64,000 nucleotides of DNA from contig JANORB010000226.1 of assembly GCA_031415135.1 (NCBI GenBank), positions 5,417 through 69,416 on the forward strand, in the 5' to 3' direction. This stretch comes from LGRD01 sp031415135 (GTDB taxonomy: Bacteria > Pseudomonadota > Gammaproteobacteria > Burkholderiales > Burkholderiaceae_C). Positions 42,252-52,728 of this stretch are shown piece after piece (the first letter of the stretch is position 1; each line of letters begins with the position of its first letter). Below the pieces are notes generated by a model. It did no database searches and had not been told where the DNA came from. It was given only the letters and a program-made list of their open reading frames with translations. The position numbers were made by a program, and so were the translations under genes.

Positions 42252-42959
42252 TCATCGGACCAGGGTCTCCACCGTGCCGACCGAGTTGTGCCGTACATCG
42301 GTTCCCTTGACGATGTAGATCACCTGCTCGGCCAGGTTCTTGGCATGGTCGCCCACGCGTTCGATCGCCTTGCCGACGAACACCAGATCGATGCTCGACG
42401 AGATGGTTCGCGGGTCTTCCATCATGAACGTGATCAGCTTGCGGATCAGCCCTTCGAATTCCTGGTCGATCAGGTCATCGGACTTCAACACTTCCACCGC
42501 CTTGTCCACGTCCAGCCGCGCAAACGCGTCGAGCGCCTTGCGCAACTGCGCGACCGCCAACTCGGACTCATGCTGCAAATCGTTGACCGGCAGGCGCAAG
42601 CGGCTCGACACGCCGGCGTCGATCAGGCGTTGCACGATGCGCGCAATGCGCGCCGCCTCGTCGCCCACACGCTCGAGGTTGGCGATCGTCTTGGAGATGG
42701 CGATCAGCAGCCGCAGGTCGCGCGCGGTGGGCTGGCGGCGCGCGATGATGCTGGACAAGTCCCTGTCGATTTCGACTTCCATCGCATTGACACGCTCCTC
42801 GGTGGCCAGCACTTCGGCGGCGACTTCGCTGTTGAACTGCGTGAGCGAATAGACGGCTCGGGCGACCTGCGACTCCACCATCCCGCCCATCTCCAGAACC
42901 CGCGTGGAGACCCCGCTGAGTTCGGCGTCGAACTGGGTGGACAAATGTTTGCTGCTCAT
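42252..42959 (-). CDS. phoU: Phosphate signalling protein PhoU
   Basis: 235 aa, all-helical, with two repeated PhoU domains. Conserved metal-binding segments are seen in IANLERVGDEAARIAR and KAIERVGDHAKNLAEQV (E/DxxxD pattern). It couples phosphate transport through PstSCAB to PhoR kinase control. It lies 55 bp after pstB and 25 bp before phoB, joining transport and regulation in one gene run. Confidence 0.97.
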   Translation of the reverse strand: MSSKHLSTQFDAELSGVSTRVLEMGGMVESQVARAVYSLTQFNSEVAAEVLATEERVNAMEVEIDRDLSSIIARRQPTARDLRLLIAISKTIANLERVGDEAARIARIVQRLIDAGVSSRLRLPVNDLQHESELAVAQLRKALDAFARLDVDKAVEVLKSDDLIDQEFEGLIRKLITFMMEDPRTISSSIDLVFVGKAIERVGDHAKNLAEQVIYIVKGTDVRHNSVGTVETLVR

Positions 42960-43014
42960 GGCAATTCCCCTGGATTGTGCGCCGCGCCTTGCGGCGCCGA
43001 CACGGTGGACCGGC

Positions 43015-43800
43015 TCAGCCGAAGCGGCCGGTGATGTAGTCTTCGGTATCCTTTTTCCTGGGCTTCATGAACAGGTCGGAGGTGGGGCCGAACTCGATCA
43101 GGTCGCCCAGGTACATGTAGGCGGTGTAGTCCGAACAGCGCGCCGCCTGCTGCATGTTGTGGGTCACGATGACCACGGTGTAATCGGCCTTGAGCTCATG
43201 GATCAACTCTTCGATCTTGCCGGTTGAAATCGGGTCCAGCGCCGAGCACGGCTCGTCCAGCAACAGCACCTCGGGCTTGATGGCAATGCCGCGCGCGATA
43301 CAAAGCCGTTGCTGCTGGCCGCCCGACAGCCCGGAGCCGCTTTGCTCAAGTTTGTCCTTCACCTCGTTCCACAGCGCCGCCTTCTTCAAGGCCCACTCGA
43401 CCCGCTCGTCCATCTCCACCCGTGGCATGGTCTCGAACAAACGAACCCCAAACGCGATGTTGTCGTAGATCGACATCGGAAACGGCGTGGGCTTCTGAAA
43501 GACCATGCCGACCTTGGCGCGCATCAGCGACACGTCCTGCTTGGACGTCAGAATGTTCTCGCCGTCGAGCAGTATCTCGCCCTCGGCGCGCTGCTCGGGG
43601 TACAGCTCGAACATGCGGTTGAAGGTGCGCAGCAGCGTCGACTTGCCACAACCCGACGGGCCGATGAAGGCGGTGACCTTCTTCTCGGGAATGTCGAGGT
43701 TGATCCGCTTCAGCGCCTGGAACTTGCCGTAGTAGAAGTTCAGGTTGCGGATCGACAGCTTGACCTTTTCGCCGACCGGCAGATTGACTTTGACATCCAT
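43015..43800 (-). CDS. pstB: Phosphate ABC transporter ATP-binding protein PstB
   Basis: 261 aa from the ATG at 43800, preceded by GAGG at good spacing. An in-frame ATG at 43818 would touch the pstA stop and is an alternative. Walker A is GPSGCGKSTLLRTFNR, the ABC signature LSGGQQQRLCIARGI, Walker B VLLLDEPCSALDP and the H-loop VIVTHNMQQAAR. It drives phosphate uptake with PstC and PstA. Confidence 0.97.
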   Translation of the reverse strand: MDVKVNLPVGEKVKLSIRNLNFYYGKFQALKRINLDIPEKKVTAFIGPSGCGKSTLLRTFNRMFELYPEQRAEGEILLDGENILTSKQDVSLMRAKVGMVFQKPTPFPMSIYDNIAFGVRLFETMPRVEMDERVEWALKKAALWNEVKDKLEQSGSGLSGGQQQRLCIARGIAIKPEVLLLDEPCSALDPISTGKIEELIHELKADYTVVIVTHNMQQAARCSDYTAYMYLGDLIEFGPTSDLFMKPRKKDTEDYITGRFG

Positions 43801-43817
43801 GGGCAGACCTCGGGCCA

Positions 43818-44690
43818 TCAATTCTTGTTGCGGAACAGAACACGAGCCAGGATGTTCAGCAGCAGCACACCCAGCGTGATCAGGAACACCCCTGCCCAGG
43901 CCAGCTTCTGCCAGTTTTCGTAAGGGCTCATCGCGAACTTGAAAATGGTGACCGGCAGGCTGGCCATCGGCTCGCTCAGGCTCGACACCCAGAACTGGTT
44001 CGACAACGCCGTGAACAGCAAGGGCGCGGTCTCGCCCGAGATGCGCGCCACCGCCAGCAGAATGCCGGTGACCACCCCGGCGCGCACCGCTTTGAGGGTG
44101 ATGCTGGAGATGAGTTTCCACTTCGGCGTGCCCAGCGCGTAGGCCGCCTCGCGCAATGCGTTGGGAACCAGCAGCAGCATGTTCTCGGTCTGCCGAATCA
44201 CCACCGGGATCACGATCAGCGCCAGCGCCAGGACACCGGCATAACCGGAAAAACTCTTCATCGGCGCCACCACCACCGCGTAGATGAACAAGCCGACCAC
44301 GATGCTCGGCGCCGACAGCAGGATGTCGTTGATGAAGCGGGTGGCGCCGCCGAGCCAGCCCTTTTGCCCGTATTCGGCCAGGTAGATGCCCGCCATCACA
44401 CCCACCGGCGTGCCGATCAGCGTGGCCGTGCCCACCATCATCAGCGAGCCGAAGATGGCGTTGGCCAAACCGCCGGTCTCTGCTTGCGGCGGAGGCGTCA
44501 TTTCAGTGAAGACCGCCAGGTTGATGCCGCCCAAACCCAGCCGGACCGTCTCGGCCAGGATCCAGATCAGCCAGAACAGGCCGAACGCCATGGCACCCAG
44601 CGACAGCGTGAGCGCCACCGCATTGAGCCGCTTGCGGCGCTTGTGCTTGGCCAGGCGCGCATCGCTGGCCAGACTGGACGCAGTGCTCAT
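43818..44690 (-). CDS. pstA: Phosphate ABC transporter permease PstA
   Basis: 290 aa with six hydrophobic segments. The EAA loop contacting PstB reads NALREAAYALGTPKWKLI. Its start overlaps the pstC stop by four bases. The EAAYALGTPKW motif and the GISGETAPLLFTAL-like segment (ARISGETAPLLFTALS) are typical of PstA. Confidence 0.97.
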   Translation of the reverse strand: MSTASSLASDARLAKHKRRKRLNAVALTLSLGAMAFGLFWLIWILAETVRLGLGGINLAVFTEMTPPPQAETGGLANAIFGSLMMVGTATLIGTPVGVMAGIYLAEYGQKGWLGGATRFINDILLSAPSIVVGLFIYAVVVAPMKSFSGYAGVLALALIVIPVVIRQTENMLLLVPNALREAAYALGTPKWKLISSITLKAVRAGVVTGILLAVARISGETAPLLFTALSNQFWVSSLSEPMASLPVTIFKFAMSPYENWQKLAWAGVFLITLGVLLLNILARVLFRNKN

Positions 44691-45706
44691 GAACGCTCCC
44701 CTTCGCGCTTCTTCAGTTGGGCCAGCAACAGCTTGGACAGCGCCAACACCACGAACGTGATGAAGAACAGCACCAGCCCGAGGTAGATCAATGCGGCCTG
44801 GTGCAAGCCCGCACCGGCCTCCGCGAACTCATTCGCCAGGGCCGACGTGATGCTGTTGGCTGCCTCGAACAGCGACAGGCTGTTGAGCTGGTTGAAGTTG
44901 CCGATGACGAAGGTGACAGCCATCGTCTCACCGATGGCTCGGCCCAGGCCGAGCATGATGCCGCCGATGACGCCGGTCTTGGTGTAGGGCAGTACCACCT
45001 TGAACATCACTTCCCAGGTGGTGGAACCAAGCGCGTAGGCCGACTCCTTCAGCATGGGTGGAGTGACCTCGAACACATCGCGCATCACTGCGGCGATGTA
45101 CGGAATGATCATGATCGCCAGGATGATCCCCGCCGACAGGATGCCGATGCCCACCGGCGCGCCGGACACCAGTTCGCGCAGCACCGGAACATCGACCAGC
45201 AGCTTCTGGAGCGGCTGCTGAACGAAGGTCGACAAGATGGGGCTGAACACCAGCAGGCCCCACATGCCGTAGACGATGGATGGAACAGCGGCCAGCAACT
45301 CGATGGCCACGCCCAGAGGACGACGCAGCCAGGCGGGCGACAACTCGGTCAGGAACAGCGCGATGCCGAAGCTCACGGGAACCGCAATCACCAGCGCGAT
45401 GAGCGACGTCATCACCGTGCCGTAGATCATCACCAGGCCGCCGTAGCGGTTTTGCACCGGGTCCCACTCGGTCCGCCACAAGAAGCTCAGGCCGTACTCG
45501 CGGATCGCCGGCATGGCGCCGACCAGCAGCGAGATGATGATGCCGACCAGCAGCGCCAGCGTGAGCAGCGCGGCGCCGTGGGCGAGCACCGAAAACACGC
45601 TGTCCATCCACGGCGACGACCGCCGGTTGTCGGGGGGTGAGCCGAGGGGGTCGGTGCGCTGCATCTTGTGATTGTCATAGTGCGATGCCGCAAGCGTAGC
45701 AGCCAC
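44687..45706 (-). CDS. pstC: Phosphate ABC transporter permease PstC
   Basis: 339 aa. Six main membrane spans with the EAA-type loop MLKESAYALGSTTWEVMFKV. The start is taken as the GTG at 45706, because a near-perfect AAGGAGGG lies eight bases before it; an ATG at 45664 lacks any Shine-Dalgarno. This gives a 14-residue cytoplasmic extension. It lies 63 bp after pstS and overlaps pstA. Confidence 0.95.
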   Translation of the reverse strand: MAATLAASHYDNHKMQRTDPLGSPPDNRRSSPWMDSVFSVLAHGAALLTLALLVGIIISLLVGAMPAIREYGLSFLWRTEWDPVQNRYGGLVMIYGTVMTSLIALVIAVPVSFGIALFLTELSPAWLRRPLGVAIELLAAVPSIVYGMWGLLVFSPILSTFVQQPLQKLLVDVPVLRELVSGAPVGIGILSAGIILAIMIIPYIAAVMRDVFEVTPPMLKESAYALGSTTWEVMFKVVLPYTKTGVIGGIMLGLGRAIGETMAVTFVIGNFNQLNSLSLFEAANSITSALANEFAEAGAGLHQAALIYLGLVLFFITFVVLALSKLLLAQLKKREGERS

Positions 45707-45769
45707 AGGTCCACCCTCCTTGTTCTGACCCGACCGGACGCGGTGCGCCGATGCGCGTCGTCGAACGGT

Positions 45770-46807
45770 TTACTTGAAGGCGACTTGCTTGCCCGCGCCG
45801 TCCTTGATCTCGCCCCACTGCTTGCGCACGAGGTCTTTCACCGCGTCGGGCAAGGGCACGTATTCGAGGTCGGCGGCCATCTTGTCTCCGGTGCCGAACG
45901 CCCATTCGAAGAACTTGAGCGTGTTGGCCGCTTGCGCCGGTTTGTCCTGCGCCTTGTGCATCATGATGAAGGTCGCACCCGACAGCGGCCAGGTGTCTTT
46001 GCCAGGCTGCTCCGTCAGCACCTGGTAGAACGTCTTGGACCAGTCGGCGCCCGCGGCCGCCGCCTTGAAGTTGGCGTCGTCGGGTGCTGCGAATTGCCCG
46101 TCCTTGTTTTTCAAGAGCGTGTAGGTCATCTTGTTTTGCTTCACATACGCGTACTCGACATAGCCGATCGAGTTCGGCAGCCGGTTGACGAACGCCGCCA
46201 CGCCCTCGTTGCCCTTGCCACCGGCGCCGGTGGGCCAGTTCACGGCGGTGCCTTCACCCACCTTGGATTGCCATTCCGCATTCACCTTCGACAGGTAGTT
46301 GGTGAAGATGAAGCTCGTGCCCGAGCCGTCGGCGCGCCGCACCACCGAGATCGCCGCGTCTGGCAACGCCAGACCGGGGTTCAACGTGGTCAAGGCCGCA
46401 TCGTTCCCCTTGGTGATCTTGCCAAGGTAGATGTCGCCCAGCACCTGCCCGGTCAGCTTGATCTGGCCCGGCTGGATGCCCTTGATGTTGACCACCGGCA
46501 CCACGCCGCCGATCACGGTCGGAAACTGGACCAGACCGTCTTTTGCCAGGGCGTCGTCCTTGAGCGGCATGTCGGACGCGCCAAAATCAACCGTCTTGCT
46601 GCGGATCTGGTTCAAGCCTGCGCCGGATCCCACGGACTGGTAGTTGATCCGCGCGCCGGTGGCCTTGTTGTAGGCGTCGGCCCATTTTGCGTACAGCGGC
46701 GCCGGGAAGGTGGCGCCGGCCCCTGTCACGTCCTGCGCGAAAGCAGCGCCGGTGACCGTGGCCAGGGCGACGCAAGCCAATGGAATGCGGGTGGCATGGA
46801 AGCTCAT
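45770..46807 (-). CDS. pstS: Phosphate-binding periplasmic protein PstS
   Basis: 345 aa from the ATG at 46807, which has AAAGGA at correct spacing. The signal peptide ends AAFAQD. The mature protein shows VTGAGATFPAPLYAKWADAY and VGSGAGLNQI, the binding-site region VDFGASDMPL and RRADGSGTSFIFTNYLS, where the phosphate ligands lie. It delivers phosphate to PstCA. Expression should be PhoB-dependent through the Pho box 64 bp upstream of the start. Confidence 0.97.
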   Translation of the reverse strand: MSFHATRIPLACVALATVTGAAFAQDVTGAGATFPAPLYAKWADAYNKATGARINYQSVGSGAGLNQIRSKTVDFGASDMPLKDDALAKDGLVQFPTVIGGVVPVVNIKGIQPGQIKLTGQVLGDIYLGKITKGNDAALTTLNPGLALPDAAISVVRRADGSGTSFIFTNYLSKVNAEWQSKVGEGTAVNWPTGAGGKGNEGVAAFVNRLPNSIGYVEYAYVKQNKMTYTLLKNKDGQFAAPDDANFKAAAAGADWSKTFYQVLTEQPGKDTWPLSGATFIMMHKAQDKPAQAANTLKFFEWAFGTGDKMAADLEYVPLPDAVKDLVRKQWGEIKDGAGKQVAFK

Positions 46808-46854
46808 GATCAATCCTTTCATTGCGAAAATTCGCTCGGCATTTGAATGGGTTC

Positions 46855-46888
46855 ACTGTAGGCACGGCTTGTGACATCCATGTGACAG
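46855..46888 (-). promoter_or_regulatory. PhoB-dependent pstS promoter (Pho box and -10)
   Basis: On the minus strand, CTGTCAC-ATGG-ATGTCAC (46888-46871) is a Pho box: two seven-base repeats separated by four bases. Ten bases further comes TACAGT (46860-46855), a -10. The second repeat replaces the -35, as in PhoB-activated promoters. The mRNA would start near 46848, about 40 nt before the pstS ATG. Confidence 0.9.
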
Positions 46889-46953
46889 CCCGGGTGTGAA
46901 CGGCAATCAGGAACCGCGCCTGTTCGGCGGTGAGGGCGCGGATCTGCATTCCC

Positions 46954-47183
46954 GGGTCCTTCACCGTGTTTGCGCCGACCAATGACGCGTTCAAGGCTGT
47001 ACCCGCCAAGACACTGGAAGCGCTCGGCAAAGATCCCGCATTGCTGAGGTCAATGGGGCGCTGAACAAGGCTGGCGCATTCGTGACGGTTGAAGAAGCGG
47101 CCGTGACCACAACCGACGCGCCTGTCAGCAACGGGGTGGTGCACATCATCGACCGGGTGCTGCTCCCGCCGGCACCGAAGTGA
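46954..47183 (+). pseudogene. Fasciclin (FAS1) domain remnant
   Basis: One frame from 46954 reads GSFTVFAPTNDAFKAVPA and on to LEALGKDPALL, the characteristic start of a FAS1 domain, then meets a stop within about ten codons. Another frame picks up VNGALNKAGAFVTVEEAAVT and then SNGVVHIIDRVLLPPAPK before the stop at 47181, the characteristic end of a FAS1 domain. The middle of the domain and the start of the gene are missing, so this is a deleted and frame-shifted remnant of a secreted fasciclin-like protein. Confidence 0.8.
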
Positions 47184-47218
47184 CTGCCTGAGCCAGCCAG
47201 GCGTCTGCTACTTCCCGA

Positions 47219-48547
47219 TCAGCGCAGCGTATCGGCCATTCGTTGGGCACAGCGCTGCGCCAGGATGGCGTCACGTGCCTCGACCATCACCCGCACCAGG
47301 GGTTCGGTGCCCGACGCACGAATCAGCACCCTGCCCTGGCCCGCCAGCTCGCGCGTCGCTGCCGATTGCTCTGCGGCCAGGCGCGTATTGGATTTCCAGT
47401 CGGTGCCAGGCGCGAGCCGCACATTGATCAGTGTCTGCGGGAACAGGCTCACGTCGTCGAGCAGTTGCGCCATGGACTTGCCCGTGCGCTTGACGGCCTG
47501 CAGCACCAGCAAGGCGCTGATGATGCCGTCGCCCGTGGTGTGCTTGTCCAGTGCCAGCAAATGGCCCGAGCCTTCGCCGCCCAGCTGCCAACCGCGGGAG
47601 GCCAGCTCTTCCAGCACGTAGCGGTCGCCGACCTTGGCGCGAACCAGTTCGACACCACGCTGGCGCAACGCGAGCTCGACCGCCATGTTGGTCATCAGCG
47701 TGCCCACTGCACCGGGCACCGCCAGGCCTTGGGATTGCCGGTCCACCACCATCAGGTACAGCAGCTCATCGCCGTTGTAGAGGCGGCCTTGTGCGTCCAC
47801 CAGCTGCAGGCGGTCGGCGTCACCGTCCAGGGCCACGCCGTAGTCCGCCCCATGTGCCTTGACCGCGGCCACGAGCGCAGCGGGCGCGGTGGCGCCGAAT
47901 CCCGCATTGATGTTGGTGCCGTCGGGGCTGCAACCGATGGCAATGACCTCCGCGCCCAGCTCGTGGAAGACGTCGGGCGCCACCTGATACGCCGCGCCAT
48001 GGGCCGCATCGACGACAATCCTGACGCCCTTGAGCGACAGATCGTTGCTGAAGGTGCTCTTGCAGAATTCGATGTACCGGCCGCGCGCGTCGTCCAGTTT
48101 GCGCGCCTTGCCCAGCCTCGCCGACTCCACCCATGCGGCGGGCTGTTCGAGCGCGGCTTCGACCTGCTGCTCCCACACATCGGGCAGCTTCTCTCCACTG
48201 GCGGAGAAGAACTTGATGCCGTTGTCGGCGAACGGGTTGTGCGAGGCGCTGATCACCACGCCCAGATTCAGCCGCAACGCGCGGGTCAGGTAGGCCACGC
48301 CCGGCGTCGGCAGCGGGCCGGTCAGCAGGACATCGACCCCGGCAGAGGCAAACCCGGCCTCCAGTGCCGACTCGATCATGTACCCGGAGATGCGCGTGTC
48401 CTTGCCGATCAGCACGGTCGGTTTCGGATCGTCGGCCTTCAGAACCCGGCCCACGGCATGGCCCAGGCGCAACATGAAATCGGGCGTGATCGGGTGCTGC
48501 CCCACGGTTCCGCGGATGCCATCGGTTCCAAAGTAGATTCTGCTCAT
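47219..48547 (-). CDS. glmM: Phosphoglucosamine mutase GlmM
   Basis: 442 aa. It converts glucosamine-6-phosphate to glucosamine-1-phosphate for peptidoglycan and LPS. It begins RIYFGTDGIRGTVGQHP, the catalytic phosphoserine is in GVVISASHNPFADNGIK, the metal-binding loop is ALDGDADRLQLVD, and the sugar loop is GGEGSGHLLAL, with RASGTEPLVRVMVE near the C-terminus. It follows folP by 28 bp in the conserved ftsH-folP-glmM order. Confidence 0.98.
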   Translation of the reverse strand: MSRIYFGTDGIRGTVGQHPITPDFMLRLGHAVGRVLKADDPKPTVLIGKDTRISGYMIESALEAGFASAGVDVLLTGPLPTPGVAYLTRALRLNLGVVISASHNPFADNGIKFFSASGEKLPDVWEQQVEAALEQPAAWVESARLGKARKLDDARGRYIEFCKSTFSNDLSLKGVRIVVDAAHGAAYQVAPDVFHELGAEVIAIGCSPDGTNINAGFGATAPAALVAAVKAHGADYGVALDGDADRLQLVDAQGRLYNGDELLYLMVVDRQSQGLAVPGAVGTLMTNMAVELALRQRGVELVRAKVGDRYVLEELASRGWQLGGEGSGHLLALDKHTTGDGIISALLVLQAVKRTGKSMAQLLDDVSLFPQTLINVRLAPGTDWKSNTRLAAEQSAATRELAGQGRVLIRASGTEPLVRVMVEARDAILAQRCAQRMADTLR

Positions 48548-48575
48548 GTCGATCCATCCTCTTGAGGCGCCATTG

Positions 48576-49406
48576 TCACTGGCACAGGCCGGCTGAGCGC
48601 CACACCTTCAACGCATCGGTCGTCGCCGCGACATCGTGCACACGGATGACGCGCGCGCCATACTGAACCGCCGCCAGAGCCGCCGCCACGCTGGCGGCCA
48701 GCCGCTCGGCCACCGCCCGCCCGGTGATCGCCCCAAGGGTCGACTTGCGCGACCACCCCACCAACAGCGGCCGACCGAGCGCCAGAAGTTCCGGTTGCCG
48801 TTTCAGCAACTCGATGTTGTGCTCGGCGCTTTTGCCAAAGCCGATGCCCGGATCGAGGACGATGCGGTCGGCCGCGATGCCGACCGCCCCCAGCGCATGC
48901 AGCCGCTCGCGCAGGAACGTGGCGACCTCGACCACCACGTCAGCGTACGCGGGCCGCTGCTGCATCGACCCGGGTTCACCGCGCATGTGCATCAGGCAGA
49001 CCCCGCAGGACGGATGGGCGCGCACCGCCGCGGCGGCGTCGTCTGCGCGCAAGGCACCGATGTCGTTGACGATGTCCGCGCCCAGCGCCAGCGCAGCACG
49101 CATCACGTCCGGTTTGGTGGTGTCGATGGAGAGCGGGCAACCCAGTTTCAATGCGCCTTCGAGCACCGGCAGCACACGATCGAGTTCCTGCTGCAACGGC
49201 ACCGGCTGTGCGCCGGGCCGGCTTGATTCGCCGCCGATGTCAAGAATGTCGGCACCTTCGTTCCGCAGTTGTTCGCAGTGCCTCAGAGCCGCCGCGGTAC
49301 TGGCAAGCCGGCCGCCATCGGAAAACGAATCGGGCGTGACATTGACGATGCCCATCACGCGAACCCGCGTGAGATCAATTTGAAAACGGGTGGTTTGCCA
49401 GTGCAT
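48576..49406 (-). CDS. folP: Dihydropteroate synthase
   Basis: 276 aa. It joins 4-aminobenzoate to dihydropterin pyrophosphate in folate synthesis and is the target of sulphonamides. Signatures are MGIVNVTPDSFSDGG, ADILDIGGESSRPGA, LMHMRGEPGSMQQRP, DPGIGFGKSAEHN and LVGWSRKSTLG. It sits between ftsH and glmM. Confidence 0.98.
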   Translation of the reverse strand: MHWQTTRFQIDLTRVRVMGIVNVTPDSFSDGGRLASTAAALRHCEQLRNEGADILDIGGESSRPGAQPVPLQQELDRVLPVLEGALKLGCPLSIDTTKPDVMRAALALGADIVNDIGALRADDAAAAVRAHPSCGVCLMHMRGEPGSMQQRPAYADVVVEVATFLRERLHALGAVGIAADRIVLDPGIGFGKSAEHNIELLKRQPELLALGRPLLVGWSRKSTLGAITGRAVAERLAASVAAALAAVQYGARVIRVHDVAATTDALKVWRSAGLCQ

Positions 49407-49433
49407 GCCGGGAACCCGCGGGGCCCATCAAAT

Positions 49434-49461
49434 GGCAAACGGGGCCGAAGCCCCGTCTGCC
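49434..49461 (-). terminator. UUCG-capped hairpin between ftsH and folP
   Basis: On the minus strand, GGCAGACGGGGC-TTCG-GCCCCGTTTGCC forms a 12-bp stem (one G-U) closed by a UUCG tetraloop. No good U tract follows (ATTTGATGG). It may be a partial terminator, a Rho-assisted 3' end, or an RNA-stability element separating ftsH from folP. Confidence 0.55.
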
Positions 49462-49475
49462 TGGAAAGACAAAGT

Positions 49476-51380
<1,905 letters not shown>

Positions 51381-51525
51381 CGCGGCTCCTTCTCCGGGTC
51401 AAGACGTGCAGCCGAGCGACAGGACATTCGCTCGCAGTTGTCGGCACATGGGGTCAATTTTAGTCGAAGCAAGCCCGTTGCTTGTGGGCTCGTCCTCGCT
51501 GACGGATCGGCTGGATTGCCTTGAA

Positions 51526-52230
51526 TCAAGCAATAGGGCCGAAAACCCGCCTTTCGGTCCTTGGTTTCAGACCGATTCCGACGAGAAAGGTTTCAGCCGA
51601 CTTGTCACGCGACGCCTTTGGCTTGATGGGCTTGACGACCCGAAAGGTCGACTTGAACAGTTTGGCCAGTTGGCTGTAGCCGCTGCCATGGAACACCTTG
51701 CAGACCAGCGCTCCGTGGGGCGTGAGGTGATTGCTGGCGAAGTCGACCGCCAGTTCGACCAGGTCGCTCATCCGGGCCGAATCTGAACTTTCAACGCCGG
51801 AGAGGTTGTGCGCCATGTCGGAGAGCACCACGTCCACCACCCTGCCCGCCAGCAGGGTTTCCAGTTGCGCCAGAACCGACGCTTCCCGAAAGTCACCGTG
51901 AATGAAGCTGACTCCTTCGATCGGCTCGAAATCCAGCACGTCCAGCGCAATGATGACTCCGTTGAGCGCACCCACCGCCGCGCCACCCGCGCCCGCCTCC
52001 TTGGGCGCGAATTTGCGCCGCACGTACTGGCTCCAGGCCCCGGGCACAGCGCCCAGGTCGACCACAAGTTGGCCGGGCCTGAGCAAGTGAAGCTCGTCGT
52101 CGATTTCCTTCAGCTTGTAGGCCGCGCGCGCCCGATAGCCCTCTCGCTGCGCCTGCTTCACGTACGGGTCATTGATGTGGTCGTGCAGCCACGCCTTGTT
52201 GACTTTCTTGCTTTTGGTTTGAGTCTTCAT
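51526..52230 (-). CDS. rlmE: 23S rRNA 2'-O-methyltransferase RlmE (FtsJ)
   Basis: 234 aa. It methylates U2552 of 23S rRNA late in 50S assembly. Visible motifs are the catalytic Lys region RARAAYKLKEIDD, SAM loop VVDLGAVPGAWSQYV, acidic VVLSDMAHNLSG and VCKVFHGSG. An Ala/Gly-rich insert follows RRKFAPKEAG. It is divergent from yhbY by only 20 bp and shares a -10 element with it. Confidence 0.96.
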   Translation of the reverse strand: MKTQTKSKKVNKAWLHDHINDPYVKQAQREGYRARAAYKLKEIDDELHLLRPGQLVVDLGAVPGAWSQYVRRKFAPKEAGAGGAAVGALNGVIIALDVLDFEPIEGVSFIHGDFREASVLAQLETLLAGRVVDVVLSDMAHNLSGVESSDSARMSDLVELAVDFASNHLTPHGALVCKVFHGSGYSQLAKLFKSTFRVVKPIKPKASRDKSAETFLVGIGLKPRTERRVFGPIA

Positions 52231-52238
52231 GCTGAGTC

Positions 52239-52245
52239 GATAATA
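52239..52245. promoter_or_regulatory. Candidate bidirectional -10 between rlmE and yhbY
   Basis: GATAATA reads GATAAT on plus (52239-52244) and TATTAT on minus (52245-52240). It lies six bases before the yhbY ATG and nine before the rlmE ATG. Starts at the usual distance would give leaderless or nearly leaderless mRNAs in both directions. No Shine-Dalgarno precedes either start. Confidence 0.45.
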
Positions 52246-52250
52246 CGGGC

Positions 52251-52727
52251 ATGCCTGCCATCCACTTGACCCCTGCCCAGCGCAAGGAACATCGCGCCGA
52301 CGCCCATCATCTTGACCCGGTGGTGATGATCGGGTCTGACGGCCTGACCTCGGCGGTCCAGAATGAAACCGATGCGGCGTTGAATGCCCACGGCCTGATC
52401 AAGGTGCGCGTCTTGTCCGACGAGCGCGAAACGCGCGAAGGCATCTTGGCCGCGCTTTCAGAGGCGCTGAATGCGGCGCCGATCCAGCACATCGGCAAGT
52501 TGCTGGTGCTTTGGCGCCCGATGCCCCCGAAAGAAAAGGCAGAGCGCACCGATCGCCGGCCCGGCCCCAAGGTGGTGAAGATCCTCAAGTTCTCCAAGAG
52601 CGGCAACCACCGCGCCCAGGTCAAGAAGATCAAGGTGCTCGGCAATCAGCGCATCGCCGCGGGCGGTGAGCTCAAGCGTGCCCGCAAGCGGCTGAGCAGC
52701 GTCAAGAAGAGTTCTCAGCAGCCCTGA
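52251..52727 (+). CDS. yhbY: YhbY/CRM-domain RNA-binding protein
   Basis: 158 aa. The first 95 residues are a CRM domain (LTPAQRKEHRADAHHLDPVV, then GLIKVRVL and HIGKLLVLWRP) that binds pre-50S rRNA. The Lys/Arg-rich tail after residue 95 is longer than in E. coli YhbY (about 97 aa) and may add RNA contacts. It is convergent with greA, one base between stops. Confidence 0.95.
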   Translation: MPAIHLTPAQRKEHRADAHHLDPVVMIGSDGLTSAVQNETDAALNAHGLIKVRVLSDERETREGILAALSEALNAAPIQHIGKLLVLWRPMPPKEKAERTDRRPGPKVVKILKFSKSGNHRAQVKKIKVLGNQRIAAGGELKRARKRLSSVKKSSQQP

Positions 52728-52728
52728 T

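Noticed and set aside
46900..46957. Minus-strand stretch RALTAEQARFLIAVH resembling the start of a tyrosine-recombinase catalytic domain.
   Set aside because: Only about 15 residues, no active-site motifs follow, and it abuts the fasciclin remnant; too short to call.
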